A stretch of 64,000 nucleotides of DNA from Flavimobilis marinus (GCF_900113055.1 NZ_FONZ01000001.1:1013993-1077992), one strand, 5' to 3'. Numbered from the stretch's first letter, positions 1 to 8,987 are shown. The notes: generated from the letters alone by a model not told the origin. Numbers and translations are program-made.

Positions 1-321
1 GCGCTGCGCGCCGCTGGGGCCGTCCTCGAGGCGAGCGGCCGGGCGCGTCCCCGCGGGCGCGCTCGCAACGCCTGGGACCTCCTGAGCCAGTTCGTCCCGG
101 AGTTCGCGTCGTGGGCTGGCTACTTCGCGGACGGGGCCCGCCTGCGGTCCGCCGTCGAGGCAGGCAGGGGAGACGACGTGAGCGCGGAGCGAGCCGAGGC
201 CGCCCTTGCCGCTGCCGAGGACTTCCGGGACGTCGTCGCCGCCCACCTCGGGCTGGTCGACGGTGCTGGTGCTGGTTCCCCGTGGCGCCCGACCGCATGG
301 CACGCCGGTCGTGCGTCATGA
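1..321 (+). CDS. C-terminal part of a SAV_6107-family HEPN-domain protein (5' truncated by window edge)
   Basis: Frame 1 is open from the first base to a TGA at 319-321, giving 106 residues. The visible part has an Arg-rich stretch, then a helical segment with WDLLSQFVPEF and WAGYFADGARLR, then an acidic helix ending near HLGLVDG. These resemble the conserved C-terminal helices of the small actinobacterial SAV_6107-type HEPN proteins, which are often encoded close to the dcw cluster. Their function is unknown; other HEPN proteins are often RNA-binding or RNases. No catalytic RxxxxH motif is visible in this fragment. The stop overlaps the dinB start (ATGA), so the two are probably co-translated. 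The family call rests on remembered similarity and is moderate. Confidence 0.6.
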   Translation, partial: ALRAAGAVLEASGRARPRGRARNAWDLLSQFVPEFASWAGYFADGARLRSAVEAGRGDDVSAERAEAALAAAEDFRDVVAAHLGLVDGAGAGSPWRPTAWHAGRAS

Positions 322-1592
322 CACGCGCACCGTCTGCCTGGGGCAGCGACGACGCCGCGGCGAACATCCTGCACGTGGACATGGATGCGTTCTATGCGTC
401 GGTGGAGCTCGCGCGGCGCCCGCACCTGCGCGGGCGCCCGGTGATCGTCGGTGGGGACGGCAGGTCGGTGGTCCTCGCGGCCACCTACGAGGCTCGGGCG
501 TTCGGCGTGCACTCCGCGCTCCCGATGGCGCACGCCCTCCGGATGTGCCCGCAGGCCATCGTCCTGCCGCCGGACCTGGCCGAGTACCGGCGCGTCTCGG
601 GAGAGGTCATGGAGACCCTGCGGGCGGTCACGAGCCTCGTGGAGCAGCTGAGTGTCGACGAGGCGTTCCTGGATGTGCGCGGGGCCCGGCGCCGGTTGGG
701 TCCGCCGTCCTCGATCGGCGCGGCGATCCGCGAGCGGGTCAGCGCGGAGCACGGGATCACGTGTTCCGTGGGGATCGCCAGCACCAAGTTCGTCGCCAAG
801 CTCGCGTCGGTTCACGCCAAGCCTGACGGCATGCTGCTGATCCCCGCGGACGCGACCGTCCCGTTCCTGCGCACCTTGCCCGTCGGTGCCCTGTGGGGCG
901 TCGGCGAGAAGACAGCGCAGGCGCTCGCGCGCTACGGCATCACTCAGGTGGCCGAGCTCGCCGACTCCGACGTCCGGCTGGTGCAGACCGCCGTGGGGAA
1001 GGTCGCCGGCGCTCGCCTGCACGACCTCGCCTGGGGCAGGGACCCTCGCGCCGTCGAACCCACACGTGCCGAGAAGAGCATCGGGACCGAGACCACCTTC
1101 GAGCACGACCAGACGGATCCGCGGGTCGTGCAGGACACCCTGCTCCGGCTCGCGGACAAGTGTGCGACGCGACTGCGCGCGCAGGGGCTGCTGGCGCGCA
1201 CCGTGAGCCTCAAGGTGCGGACCGCCGACTTCGCGACCCTCACGCGTTCCCACACCCTGGTCGCGCCGACCGACGCGGCGCGCGAGCTCTTCCTCGTCGC
1301 CCGCGAGATGCTCGGACGCGCCCCGCTCGGCGGCCGAGCCGTTCGGCTCGTGGGCATCCGCGCGGAAGGCCTCACCCTACGGGCCGAGACGCCGGTCCAG
1401 CTCACCCTCGAGGACGCGGTTGCCGAGCACGGGGACCATCGGGAGGCGGAGGTCACGATCGACCTGGTGCGCGAGCGCTTCGGACGATCCGCGATCCAGC
1501 TCGGCGCCGGGCCTTCGACGGCCTCGCGCGCCGCGTCGCGACCTGGGGTGGACGCCTCAACTACCGCCAGCGCGCTTGTCGAACTATCCTGA
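318..1592 (+). CDS. dinB: DNA polymerase IV (Y-family translesion polymerase)
   Basis: 424-residue Y-family DNA polymerase that copies past damaged bases without proofreading. The palm carries DMDAFYASVE (metal-binding Asp21) and the catalytic SVDEAFLDV (Asp114, Glu115). The thumb helix-hairpin-helix region has WGVGEKTAQAL. The little-finger domain begins near SIGTETTFEHD and includes LRARTVSLKVR-like strands. ATG at 318 overlaps the stop of the upstream gene and gives the usual start just before ILHVDMDAF; longer upstream readings would overlap the HEPN gene. The protein has no C-terminal EQLSLF-like clamp-binding peptide that I can recognise; VQLTLED at about residue 362 is the closest match. 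Confidence 0.95.
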   Translation: MTRAPSAWGSDDAAANILHVDMDAFYASVELARRPHLRGRPVIVGGDGRSVVLAATYEARAFGVHSALPMAHALRMCPQAIVLPPDLAEYRRVSGEVMETLRAVTSLVEQLSVDEAFLDVRGARRRLGPPSSIGAAIRERVSAEHGITCSVGIASTKFVAKLASVHAKPDGMLLIPADATVPFLRTLPVGALWGVGEKTAQALARYGITQVAELADSDVRLVQTAVGKVAGARLHDLAWGRDPRAVEPTRAEKSIGTETTFEHDQTDPRVVQDTLLRLADKCATRLRAQGLLARTVSLKVRTADFATLTRSHTLVAPTDAARELFLVAREMLGRAPLGGRAVRLVGIRAEGLTLRAETPVQLTLEDAVAEHGDHREAEVTIDLVRERFGRSAIQLGAGPSTASRAASRPGVDASTTASALVELS

Positions 1593-1632
1593 GCGTGAGT
1601 ATCGGCGAACCTAGGGCTACGAGGAGGTGTCC

Positions 1633-2037
1633 ATGCCTCTGTCCGAGTACGAGCAGCGGGTGCTGGACCAGATGGAGCGACAGCTCACGTCGGACGACCC
1701 GGAGCTCGTGACATCACTGTCATCGACCCGGCGCGGCTCCGGCGTGAGGTACCTGCTGGCCGCGGTCGGGATTATCGTCGGGATCGGTCTGCTGATCCTC
1801 GGCGTGGCGCAGTCCCAGCCCGTCATCGGCGTCGTCGGCTTCGCGATCATGTTCGTCGCCGTCGTCTACGCCTTCACCAAGCCGGCGGCGGTCAAGGCGG
1901 CCCCCGGGCCCATCGGGTCCATCGGTCCCGACGGACGCCTCAAGCCGTCAACGCGCAAGAAGAGGAGCGCCGGCTCCAAGCCGTTCATGGCCAAGCTCGA
2001 AGAGCGGTGGGACCGCCGGCGCGACCAAGGCCTGTAG
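1633..2037 (+). CDS. DUF3040 membrane protein
   Basis: 134 residues. The N-terminus MPLSEYEQRVLDQMERQL is the typical DUF3040 signature, followed by two predicted membrane helices at about 40-59 and 64-82 and a basic C-terminal tail with SKPFMAKLEERWDRRR. The family is found in Actinobacteria, commonly beside the dcw cluster; its function is unknown. The start at 1633 is preceded by a strong ribosome-binding site (GAGGAGG, 1621-1627); a GTG at 1627 lies inside that site and is unlikely. The gene is followed by a long hairpin. Confidence 0.9.
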   Translation: MPLSEYEQRVLDQMERQLTSDDPELVTSLSSTRRGSGVRYLLAAVGIIVGIGLLILGVAQSQPVIGVVGFAIMFVAVVYAFTKPAAVKAAPGPIGSIGPDGRLKPSTRKKRSAGSKPFMAKLEERWDRRRDQGL

Positions 2038-2068
2038 CCCCGGCCGTCCCGCGAGCCCTGAGGTCTTG

Positions 2069-2116
2069 CTACGAGGAGAGCCACCCGCGCCACCGCGCGG
2101 GTGGCTCTCCTCGTAG
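2069..2116. terminator. Bidirectional terminator hairpin, 22-bp perfect stem
   Basis: Arms 2069-2090 and 2095-2116 are exact reverse complements around a 4-base loop (2091-2094). The hairpin lies between the convergent ends of the DUF3040 gene (2037) and the transglutaminase gene (2133, minus strand), so it can serve both. No U-tract follows, as is common in high-GC actinobacterial terminators. Confidence 0.85.
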
Positions 2117-2132
2117 GGGCGTCGGCGCCGTC

Positions 2133-4307
2133 TCAGGTTCGCCGCGCCGCCGCCGCTCGAGACCGGATGCCCGTCAACGCCTCGTCCACGAGCGCGGCCA
2201 GCTGCGGTGCCTGCCGCTCGCCGGAACGTGGTGCGTACCGCTCGTCCTCGATCAGACGCGCCAGCCGGTGCACCGCCCCGTCGGCCTGATCGGGTTCGAT
2301 CAGGTCCGCTGCGGTCCGCGACGTCGCTCCGTCGGGGATCGACGTGCCTGTCCGTACGGCTTCCGCGCACACTGCGCGCCACGCGGCCTCGACGTCGTGT
2401 GTGGCCCGGGCGCGGACCACCCGCCGCGCGACGACGCCTCCGGCGATCAGCAGCAGGGCCGCGAGCACAGCACCGCCGAGGAGCGCGGGCGACGGGCCGT
2501 CGTCCTCGGCCACGACCGTCGCCGTCCCCGTCGTCGTCGGGCGGGCGGTCGTCGGGCGCGGATCGGTCCGCTCCGCCGTCGGGTCGGGTGCGGTGGTCTC
2601 GGCCGGGGCCGAGGCCGTCGGGGTTGGTGCGTACGACGGCGCGGGCCCGGTCTGGACCGACGGCGTGGGCTCGAACCGCACCCATCCGACGTCGCCGAGG
2701 TACACCTCGGGCCACGCGTGCGCGTCCTTGCCGCGGACGACCCCCTCGCCGTCCCGCGACACGTCGCCCTCGAGGAAGCCGACGCTCATGCGCGTCGGCA
2801 GGCCCACCGACCGCGCCATGATCGTCATGGCGGTCGCGTACTGCACGCAGTACCCGGAGCGGTCGTTGAGGAAGTCCCACACGGCGTCGTCGGTCACCGG
2901 CTCGGGGACGTCGAGCGAGTAGGCGAAGCGCGACGTGTCGCGCAGGTAGTTCTGCAGGGCCAGCGCGATCTCGTACGGCGACCCGGCGTCGGCGGCCACC
3001 TCGCTGGCGACCCGCTGGACGTCGCTCATGTGCGAGGTCACCGGAAGGTCGAGGGCTCCGCCCCACGCCGCGTCTGGCCACATCTCGGTCCAGCCGGCCG
3101 CGATCGTCTCGGGCGCCAGGTCACGCTGGCGCACCGTCAGCGTGTACTCGTCGCCACGGGCGAGGGCGCGATCGCCGTAGATGGCGTCCGCGGCGTCGTC
3201 GTACAGGAGCGAGGCCGACGCGGTCCGGGGATCCACGGGTGCCGGAAGGAGCTGGTCCCGCAGGCCCTCGGCCTGGACGCGCACGTCGTACTGCCCGGTG
3301 GTCGCGGGCGCGAGCTGCGGCCAGAAGTCGGTGGTGCGCGAGCTCTGCGAGTCGTCGGGCGACCACGTCTGACCGTCGAAGGTGTAGAGCGATCGCGTCT
3401 TGAACGGTCCCGTCCGCACCCTCTCGCCCTCGGTCACCGAGAGCGGCGTCACCCAGTAGCGGAACACGACGTTGTTCGCGCGGGCACCGAGGCTCTCGCG
3501 TACGTCGAGCACGTCGGAGACCCGGACCGCCGCACCGCCGCGACGGATGTCGGGAGCGCCGGTCGTCGCCCAGAGGGCCGTGCTCGGTGCGACCAACGCG
3601 ACCAGGGACGCCCCGACGACGAGCGCCGCCACGGCGCCCAGCGTGGCGGCGCTCTCGAGGCCGACCGCGCGACGGCCCAGGGGTGATGTCGGCCCCGAGC
3701 CGCGGGACGGGGAGTGCGGGTTGTCGACGGTGGCGAGCAGGAGCACGGCGAGGCAGGACCCGATCAGCGGACCTGTGGGCACGTCCGCCGTGATTAGCAG
3801 CGACGGCAGCCACAGCAGGACGAGCGGAACCCCGGCGAGCAACGGCGTACGCAGTGCGGCGAGGGTGTCGGACAGCACCAGGACCGCGAGGGCGCCCCCG
3901 ATCGCCAGCAGGGCCAGCGGGGCGGTCGGGTCCGCGGGCGCGACCGACGTTGCTGCCGCGGCCGGCGCGGACCTGGCTAGCTCGACTGTGAGCCAGATCT
4001 CGTCGACGCCGGGAACCAGGTGGAACTCGCCGTCGGCTCCGAACCGTGCCGCGAGGAACCAAGCGGACGTGAGGAGCCCGGACGCCGAGGGGGCGAGGGT
4101 CGCAACCAGGCCGTCGACCCTGAGCCGGGTCAGCACGATGCGCGTCGTCGTCATGACGATCGAGGTGAGGGCGAGCGCGACCAGCCCGGTCGTGCGCCAG
4201 GAGCCCGGCGTCACGAGCCCCGAGAGCGACCACAGCGCGCAGCTCGCCGCCACCCAGAGCAGGAGCGAGGTGAGGGCCGCGCGAGCGGTCGGCGACGCCG
4301 GGCTCAC
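2133..4307 (-). CDS. TgpA-like transmembrane transglutaminase-domain protein with C-terminal DUF4129-like segment
   Basis: 724 residues. The first ~210 residues contain several hydrophobic helices (for example LLLWVAASCALWSL and LLAIGGALAVLVL). An extracytoplasmic region follows, then a transglutaminase/protease core: SGYCVQYATAMT supplies Cys487 and KDAHAWPEVYLG supplies His530. The third catalytic position reads Glu546 in GWVRFEPTP where many relatives have Asp. A Thr/Pro-rich linker, one more membrane helix (AVLAALLLIAGGVVARRVV) and a cytoplasmic tail complete it. The GTG start at 4307 overlaps the stop of the DUF58 gene; an ATG at 4328 is possible but lies inside that gene. moxR, DUF58 and TgpA genes commonly travel together; substrate unknown. 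Confidence 0.88.
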   Translation of the reverse strand: MSPASPTARAALTSLLLWVAASCALWSLSGLVTPGSWRTTGLVALALTSIVMTTTRIVLTRLRVDGLVATLAPSASGLLTSAWFLAARFGADGEFHLVPGVDEIWLTVELARSAPAAAATSVAPADPTAPLALLAIGGALAVLVLSDTLAALRTPLLAGVPLVLLWLPSLLITADVPTGPLIGSCLAVLLLATVDNPHSPSRGSGPTSPLGRRAVGLESAATLGAVAALVVGASLVALVAPSTALWATTGAPDIRRGGAAVRVSDVLDVRESLGARANNVVFRYWVTPLSVTEGERVRTGPFKTRSLYTFDGQTWSPDDSQSSRTTDFWPQLAPATTGQYDVRVQAEGLRDQLLPAPVDPRTASASLLYDDAADAIYGDRALARGDEYTLTVRQRDLAPETIAAGWTEMWPDAAWGGALDLPVTSHMSDVQRVASEVAADAGSPYEIALALQNYLRDTSRFAYSLDVPEPVTDDAVWDFLNDRSGYCVQYATAMTIMARSVGLPTRMSVGFLEGDVSRDGEGVVRGKDAHAWPEVYLGDVGWVRFEPTPSVQTGPAPSYAPTPTASAPAETTAPDPTAERTDPRPTTARPTTTGTATVVAEDDGPSPALLGGAVLAALLLIAGGVVARRVVRARATHDVEAAWRAVCAEAVRTGTSIPDGATSRTAADLIEPDQADGAVHRLARLIEDERYAPRSGERQAPQLAALVDEALTGIRSRAAAARRT

Positions 4308-5560
4308 GCGACCAGCCCCCGGAGCCACAGGAGCGAAGGATCAGCCCCGACCGGCGCCGAGACCACGTGCCAACCCGCCGCGGTGAGACGGTCGGCGGCG
4401 GCCGCGGTCGGGTGCCCCGGGGTCTCGACGAGCAAAGCGCGACGCGTCCCCACGCCGGTCGGGAGCGCAAGGAAGTCCTCGACGTCCGGCGCGCCGAGGA
4501 CCGCGAGGACATGCTCGCCGTGCACGGGCGCGAGGTGATCAAGCACCGCTGCGCGCTCGGCGGCGCCCGGGACGCGCGCGCGGACGTCCGGTGTGAGGTC
4601 GAGGAGCGCAGCGAGCTCGTCCGCACCGCGGTGCCAGACCGGTGTGCCGTGCTCGCCGACGACGCCGGACTGGCTCGCAGGTGCTTCCGTCGAGACGAGG
4701 CGGGTCGGGTGGCCGCGCTCCAGCAGGTGCGCGGCGAACGACGCCGCGACGCTGACGGTCCAGTCCGTGATCCGCTCGGCCGGGCCGGTGTGGTCGGGAT
4801 CGCGGGCCGGCGGATCGATGATCACGCACGCTCGGGGGCGCCCTGCGCCCTCGTCCGTGCGGACCATGAGCGTCTCGTGCCGTGCTGCGCTCAGCCAGTG
4901 CACGCGGCGGAGGTCGTCGCCCGGCTGGTACTCGCGCAGCGAGGAGTCCTCGTCGCTCGGGTCGCGCGCGCCGCTGCGGGTGACGGCGAGCGCGGCCGCG
5001 GCGCGTGCATGGCCGACGTCGACGGGCAGCAGGGGCGGCCACACCGGGACGGAGAGCGGCTCGCCCAGCGGCTCGACGACCGTGGCGAGCCCGAACGCGC
5101 CCGAGCGCGTCACGACCGCGGGGCCGACGCTCCACCGGCCGCGCCGTGCCGCGACGAGCTCGTAGTCGATCGTGATGGTGTCCGCCGCGTTCCGGACACG
5201 CGCGCGCACGGGGCGGCGGCCGTGCAGCTCGGGGGCGATGTTCTCGCTCGGCGTCGACCGTCGCAGCCGCACGAGGGCCGCGGCCGTGGCGCGCAGGGGA
5301 GTGAGCATGAGCGAGACCTGGACGGTGGTGCCCACCTGCGCCGGCAGCGGCCGGATCGTGCGGCGCACCCGGAGTGCGGACCGGCCTGACTGAGGCCGGA
5401 CCAGGAGCAGGACGAGCCACGACGTCGCGGGTGGCAGCGCGCACAGCGCGCCGACCAGCACCACGTCCTCGAACCCGACGGAGGTCCCCGCCAGCACCAG
5501 CAGGACCCCGAGCGTCAGGAGGCCGACGCCGCGCTGGGTGAGGCGGACCTTGCGCTTCAT
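4304..5560 (-). CDS. DUF58 domain-containing membrane protein
   Basis: 418 residues. Two N-terminal hydrophobic segments (GVGLLTLGVLLVLAGTSVGF, then ALCALPPATSWLVLLLV) precede a soluble region with the DUF58 signature YQPGDDLRRVHWLSAARH at about residues 200-217, which corresponds to a metal-site-lacking von Willebrand A-like fold. The family works with MoxR AAA+ ATPases in assembly or maturation of membrane or envelope complexes. ATG 5560 overlaps the moxR stop (ATGA), and its own stop overlaps the transglutaminase start, so the three genes form one operon. Confidence 0.92.
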   Translation of the reverse strand: MKRKVRLTQRGVGLLTLGVLLVLAGTSVGFEDVVLVGALCALPPATSWLVLLLVRPQSGRSALRVRRTIRPLPAQVGTTVQVSLMLTPLRATAAALVRLRRSTPSENIAPELHGRRPVRARVRNAADTITIDYELVAARRGRWSVGPAVVTRSGAFGLATVVEPLGEPLSVPVWPPLLPVDVGHARAAAALAVTRSGARDPSDEDSSLREYQPGDDLRRVHWLSAARHETLMVRTDEGAGRPRACVIIDPPARDPDHTGPAERITDWTVSVAASFAAHLLERGHPTRLVSTEAPASQSGVVGEHGTPVWHRGADELAALLDLTPDVRARVPGAAERAAVLDHLAPVHGEHVLAVLGAPDVEDFLALPTGVGTRRALLVETPGHPTAAAADRLTAAGWHVVSAPVGADPSLLWLRGLVA

Positions 5561-6537
5561 CGCACCGCAGCAGGTTCCGGCGCCGGGACGCGGGTGCGCT
5601 GGACGAGCGCGGTGATCACGCCGGCCGCGCTGTGCCCGCCGGCCCGCGCCTGGGGCGCGAGGAGGACGCGGTGGGCGAGCACCGGGACCGCGAGCGCCTG
5701 CACGTCGTCGGGGATCACGTACGCGCGGCCGTTCGTCGCGGCGAGGGCCTTGGCAGCCCGCAAGAGCTGGACCGACGCTCGCGGTGACGCGCCCAGCCGC
5801 AGTGCCGGGTCGCTGCGCGTGCTGGAGACGAGCGAGAGGAGGTACTGCTTGAGCGCCGGGCTCGCGTAGACGGTGCGGACCGTCGCGATGAAGCGCTCGA
5901 TGGTCGCGGCGCTGGTGATGGGTCGGAGCGCGTCGATCGGGTCCGCCGTCTCCCGTCGTTCGAGCATCTCGAGCTCGGCGCCGGCGTCCGGGTACCCGAC
6001 GCTGACGCACGCCATGAAGCGGTCGCGCTGCGCCTCGGGGAGCGGGTAGGTGCCCTCCATCTCGACCGGGTTCTGGGTGGCCACGACGAGGAACGGGCGG
6101 GGGAGCGTGTACGTGGTGCCGTCCACGGTGACCTGCCCCTCCTCCATCGACTGGAGCAGCGCCGACTGCGTCTTGGGAGACGCGCGGTTGATCTCGTCGC
6201 CGATGACGATGTTCGCGAAGACGGGGCCGGGCCGGAACTCGAACTCGTGCTGCTGGGCACGGTAGATGTTCACGCCCGTGAGGTCGCCCGGGAGCAGGTC
6301 CGGAGTGAACTGGATGCGCCCCACGCTGCCGTCGATCGTCCGGGCCAGCGCCTTCGCGAGGGTCGTCTTCCCGACGCCGGGCACGTCCTCGAGCAGCAGG
6401 TGGCCCTCGGCGAGGAGAACCGCGATGGTCGTCTGCACGACCTCCGGCTTCCCCGAGAGGACCGAGGACAGCTGGGCCTGGATGTCGGACGCCGCGCTGG
6501 TGATCTCGCGCAGGGCGTCGTCGGAGACAGTGGGCAC
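5557..6537 (-). CDS. MoxR-family AAA+ ATPase
   Basis: 326 residues. Walker A is [14 protein letters not shown] (about residues 48-61); Walker B with the MoxR hallmark [19 protein letters not shown] follows at about 113-131; sensor region [18 protein letters not shown] and arginine-finger region QRDRFMACV come next. MoxR ATPases act as chaperones or remodelers and here probably serve the DUF58 and transglutaminase proteins encoded downstream. The GTG start at 6537 is chosen because GGAGGA (minus strand, 6542-6547) lies a few bases upstream; no in-frame ATG is near. Confidence 0.92.
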   Translation of the reverse strand: MPTVSDDALREITSAASDIQAQLSSVLSGKPEVVQTTIAVLLAEGHLLLEDVPGVGKTTLAKALARTIDGSVGRIQFTPDLLPGDLTGVNIYRAQQHEFEFRPGPVFANIVIGDEINRASPKTQSALLQSMEEGQVTVDGTTYTLPRPFLVVATQNPVEMEGTYPLPEAQRDRFMACVSVGYPDAGAELEMLERRETADPIDALRPITSAATIERFIATVRTVYASPALKQYLLSLVSSTRSDPALRLGASPRASVQLLRAAKALAATNGRAYVIPDDVQALAVPVLAHRVLLAPQARAGGHSAAGVITALVQRTRVPAPEPAAVR

Positions 6538-6873
6538 ATTTCCTCCAGATCGGTTAGGGGCGAGCCTAGAGGATGGCGGCCGCCCTCGGGGGCGGCGTCC
6601 TCCACACCGCTCCCCGCCGCGCCCCCGGGCTCCTCCACTTCGTTCCACAGCCGAGCCGCCACGAGCAGACCGGCTCACCTCGTCGCTCACGACGGGGCAC
6701 GGCTGCCGCGGAGTTCTGCTGTTCCCGGGGTGATCGCCTGTCGCACAGCGGCTCGGGGGCGTCGCGGGCGGCGACGCACGCTGGCGTTGCGCCGCGCAGA
6801 TCCCTCCACCGTCCTCCACGGCTCTCACCTGCGAAGTCGCCTCATGCTGGCGGTCCGTGCGCCGATGCATCCG
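6538..6873. other. Divergent intergenic region between moxR and mraZ
   Basis: No convincing gene is present. The moxR-proximal part holds its ribosome-binding site and, on the minus strand, a possible -10 (TAGGCT, 6568-6563) without a clear -35. Near 6804-6818 two CTCCA blocks lie exactly 10 nt apart, which read as TGGAG-N5-TGGAG on the minus strand; this resembles the MraZ repeat upstream of mraZ but is shorter and of doubtful meaning. Confidence 0.5.
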
Positions 6874-6901
6874 TTGACGGTGGTGGAAAGTGGAGTAATG
6901 T
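6874..6901 (+). promoter_or_regulatory. mraZ (dcw cluster) promoter
   Basis: TTGACG at 6874-6879 and TAATGT at 6896-6901 are separated by 16 bases, a good sigma-70-type match in a high-GC genome. It sits about 35 bases before the mraZ start and is the only clear promoter before the long rsmH-ftsQ gene run. Confidence 0.7.
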
Positions 6902-6915
6902 GGAGCCACTTGGTG
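6881..6915 (+). promoter_or_regulatory. MraZ operator: four TGG repeats with 10-nt period
   Basis: TGGTG (6881), TGGAG (6891), TGGAG (6901) and TGGTG (6911) start exactly 10 bases apart, so all face the same side of the helix, and they overlap the promoter spacer and -10. Characterised MraZ sites in E. coli are TGGGN repeats separated by 5 nt, the same geometry. Auto-repression of the dcw cluster by MraZ is therefore the likely role. Confidence 0.75.
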
Positions 6916-6933
6916 CAGGAGGGGAGGTGTGGC

Positions 6934-7401
6934 GTGGTGGCAGAGCTCTTCGGCGGCGCGCCCAGCCTGCTGCTCGGTACCTACACGCCGCGTCTCGACG
7001 AGAAGGGCCGCCTGATCCTTCCCGCCAAGTTCCGCGCCCAGCTGGCCCAGGGCCTCGTCATGACCCGCGGTCAGGAGCACTGCCTGTACCTGCTGCCGAT
7101 GGACGAGTTCCGGCGCATGTACGAGCAGATCCGCGTGGCCCCGATCACCAGCAAGCAGTCCCGCGACTACCTGCGCGTGTTCCTGTCCGGGGCGAGCGAC
7201 GAGGTCCCGGACAAGCAGGGGCGCATCTCCATCCCGGCACCCCTGCGCGAGTATGCGCGGCTCGACCGCGACGTCGCGGTGATCGGCATGGGCACCCGCG
7301 TCGAGATCTGGGACGCGCCCACCTGGGGCGACTACCTCGCCCAGCAGGAGTCGGGATACGCCGACACCGCGGAGGAGGTGCTGCCGCCCTTCCCGATCTG
7401 A
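6934..7401 (+). CDS. mraZ: Transcriptional regulator MraZ
   Basis: 155 residues with two tandem SpoVT/AbrB-like repeats: [20 protein letters not shown] near the N-terminus and [18 protein letters not shown] in the second half, each with the conserved DxxxR pattern. MraZ forms a ring that binds repeated sites upstream of its own operon. GTG at 6934 is preceded by a purine-rich ribosome-binding site (GGAGGGGAGG, 6918-6927); the adjacent GTG at 6937 is an equally possible start. It is the first gene of the dcw cluster and has its presumed operator immediately upstream. Confidence 0.93.
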   Translation: MVAELFGGAPSLLLGTYTPRLDEKGRLILPAKFRAQLAQGLVMTRGQEHCLYLLPMDEFRRMYEQIRVAPITSKQSRDYLRVFLSGASDEVPDKQGRISIPAPLREYARLDRDVAVIGMGTRVEIWDAPTWGDYLAQQESGYADTAEEVLPPFPI

Positions 7402-7514
7402 CCCTCCCCGTACGACGAGGCCTCCTCCCGCCCCCGCTGACGCACTTCCCCGGCGCCAGCGTCGGTCGCGGAGGGAGACCTGGCCGGACGGCGAGACGAA
7501 CCGCAGCACCGCAC

Positions 7515-7555
7515 CCCGCCCGATCCGCCCCCGCCCGATCCGCACCCGATCCCGC
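7515..7555 (+). repeat. Short tandem repeat (15-nt period) before rsmH
   Basis: CCCGCCCGATCCGC occurs at 7515-7528 and 7530-7543, followed by a partial third copy (ACCCGATCCCGC, 7544-7555). It is in the 180-nt non-coding gap between mraZ and rsmH; no function is evident. Confidence 0.6.
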
Positions 7556-7581
7556 ACCGCCGACGCCAGGAAGGAGCCACC

Positions 7582-8580
7582 GTGACCGAACCTCGCGAGA
7601 CGTCCGACCGTCACGACCCCGTGCTCCTGCAGCGCTGCGTCGACCTGCTCGCCCCCGCGCTGGCTGTCGACGGCTCCGTGCTGGTCGACTGCACGCTGGG
7701 CATGGGCGGGCACACGGAGGCGATCCTCGAGCAGGTGCCCACCAGCCGCGTGATCGGCATCGACCGCGACCCGGAGGCGCTCACGCTCGCGTCGCAGCGG
7801 CTCGAACGGTTCGGCGACAGGTTCGTCGCGGTGCACGCCACCTACGACGAGATCGGCGACGTCGTGCGCGAGCAGGGGCTGCCGGCAGTCCAGGGTGTCC
7901 TGATGGACCTCGGGGTCTCGTCGCTCCAGCTCGACGAGGTCGACCGAGGGTTCTCCTACGCCCGGGACGCGGCGCTCGACATGCGGATGGACACGACCAC
8001 GACCCTGACCGCGGCGGACGTGCTCAACACCTACTCCGAGGACGACCTCACCCGGATCCTGCGCGACTTCGGCGAGGAGCGGTTCGCACGCAAGATCGCG
8101 CGGTCGGTCGTCTCGCGGCGCGCGACCGAGCCGTGGCGCACGTCCGCACCGCTCGTCGACCTCGTGCGCGCCTGCATCCCCGCAGCGACCCGCAAGACCG
8201 GCGGGAACCCCGCCAAGCGCACCTTCCAGGCGCTGCGCATCGAGGTCAACCAGGAGCTCGAGGTCCTCGAGCGCGCGGTGCCGGCAGCGATCGAGGCCCT
8301 CGCCGTCGACGGTCGCATCGTCGTCGAGTCCTACCACTCGCTCGAGGACCGCCTGGTCAAACGGGCCTTCGCCCACGGTGCGACGTCGAGCGCGCCCGCG
8401 GGGCTCCCGGTGGAGCCCGAGACCCACAAGCCCTACCTCGAGCTGCTCACCCGCGGCGCCGAGGAGGCGCACGGCGAGGAGCTGGAGCGCAACCCGCGCG
8501 CAGCGTCCGTCCGTCTCCGAGCCGCACGCCGGCGACGTCCGACCCCCACCCACATGCTCCGAACGGCGGTGACACGATGA
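7582..8580 (+). CDS. rsmH: 16S rRNA (cytosine(1402)-N(4))-methyltransferase RsmH
   Basis: 332 residues, the usual length. Motifs: [13 protein letters not shown] at the N-terminus, the SAM-binding loop [34 protein letters not shown], the substrate-side [18 protein letters not shown] and [13 protein letters not shown]. It methylates N4 of C1402 in the 16S decoding centre. GTG start with AGGAAGGAG (7570-7578) upstream. Its stop overlaps the ftsL-like ATG. Confidence 0.97.
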   Translation: MTEPRETSDRHDPVLLQRCVDLLAPALAVDGSVLVDCTLGMGGHTEAILEQVPTSRVIGIDRDPEALTLASQRLERFGDRFVAVHATYDEIGDVVREQGLPAVQGVLMDLGVSSLQLDEVDRGFSYARDAALDMRMDTTTTLTAADVLNTYSEDDLTRILRDFGEERFARKIARSVVSRRATEPWRTSAPLVDLVRACIPAATRKTGGNPAKRTFQALRIEVNQELEVLERAVPAAIEALAVDGRIVVESYHSLEDRLVKRAFAHGATSSAPAGLPVEPETHKPYLELLTRGAEEAHGEELERNPRAASVRLRAARRRRPTPTHMLRTAVTR

Positions 8581-8987
8581 GCGCTCAGGCAGCAGCCCCC
8601 CTCGCGCGGCCCACGGCGCCGCTCCGCGCGCCAGCACCTGCGTCCGCCGAGCCCAGGATTCACCTCGTCAGCGCGCCTCTCGCGTCGCGGAGCCGGGTGC
8701 CGTTCATCGGGGTCTGCATGCTCATCCTCGTGGGGGCGCTCGTGAGTGTCCTGGTCCTCAACACGACGATGGCAGGCGGGTCCTACGAGCAGCGCGAGCT
8801 CCAGTCGCAGCTGTCCGAGCTCGCGCAGCGCGAGCAGGCGCTGCTGGCCCAGCTCGACCAGGAGGCGTCCCCTGAGACGCTCGCCGCGCGCGCCGAGGCC
8901 CTCGGGATGGTCCAGGACTCGACGCCGGCGTTCATCCGCCTCGCGGACTCCAAGGTCATCGGCGATCCCAGCCCGGCGAAGAAGTGA
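8577..8987 (+). CDS. ftsL: FtsL-like septum protein
   Basis: 136 residues: a Pro/Ala-rich cytoplasmic tail (1-40), one membrane helix (about 41-61, [20 protein letters not shown]), then a short extracytoplasmic heptad region rich in Leu, Gln and Glu (68-97) and a region with [10 protein letters not shown]. This bitopic layout and the position between rsmH and ftsI identify FtsL, which links FtsQ/FtsB-type proteins with FtsW-FtsI at the septum. Sequence identity in the family is low, so the call rests on topology and synteny. ATG overlaps the rsmH stop. Confidence 0.85.
   Translation: MSAQAAAPLARPTAPLRAPAPASAEPRIHLVSAPLASRSRVPFIGVCMLILVGALVSVLVLNTTMAGGSYEQRELQSQLSELAQREQALLAQLDQEASPETLAARAEALGMVQDSTPAFIRLADSKVIGDPSPAKK

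Noticed and set aside
1576..1617. Promoter for the DUF3040 gene (TTGTCG, TATCCT, TAGGGC)
   Set aside because: The hexamers do not combine with a normal 16-18-base spacer, so no promoter is called.
7402..7581. Possible small gene between mraZ and rsmH
   Set aside because: The gap shows low-complexity C-rich repeats and no start with a ribosome-binding site.
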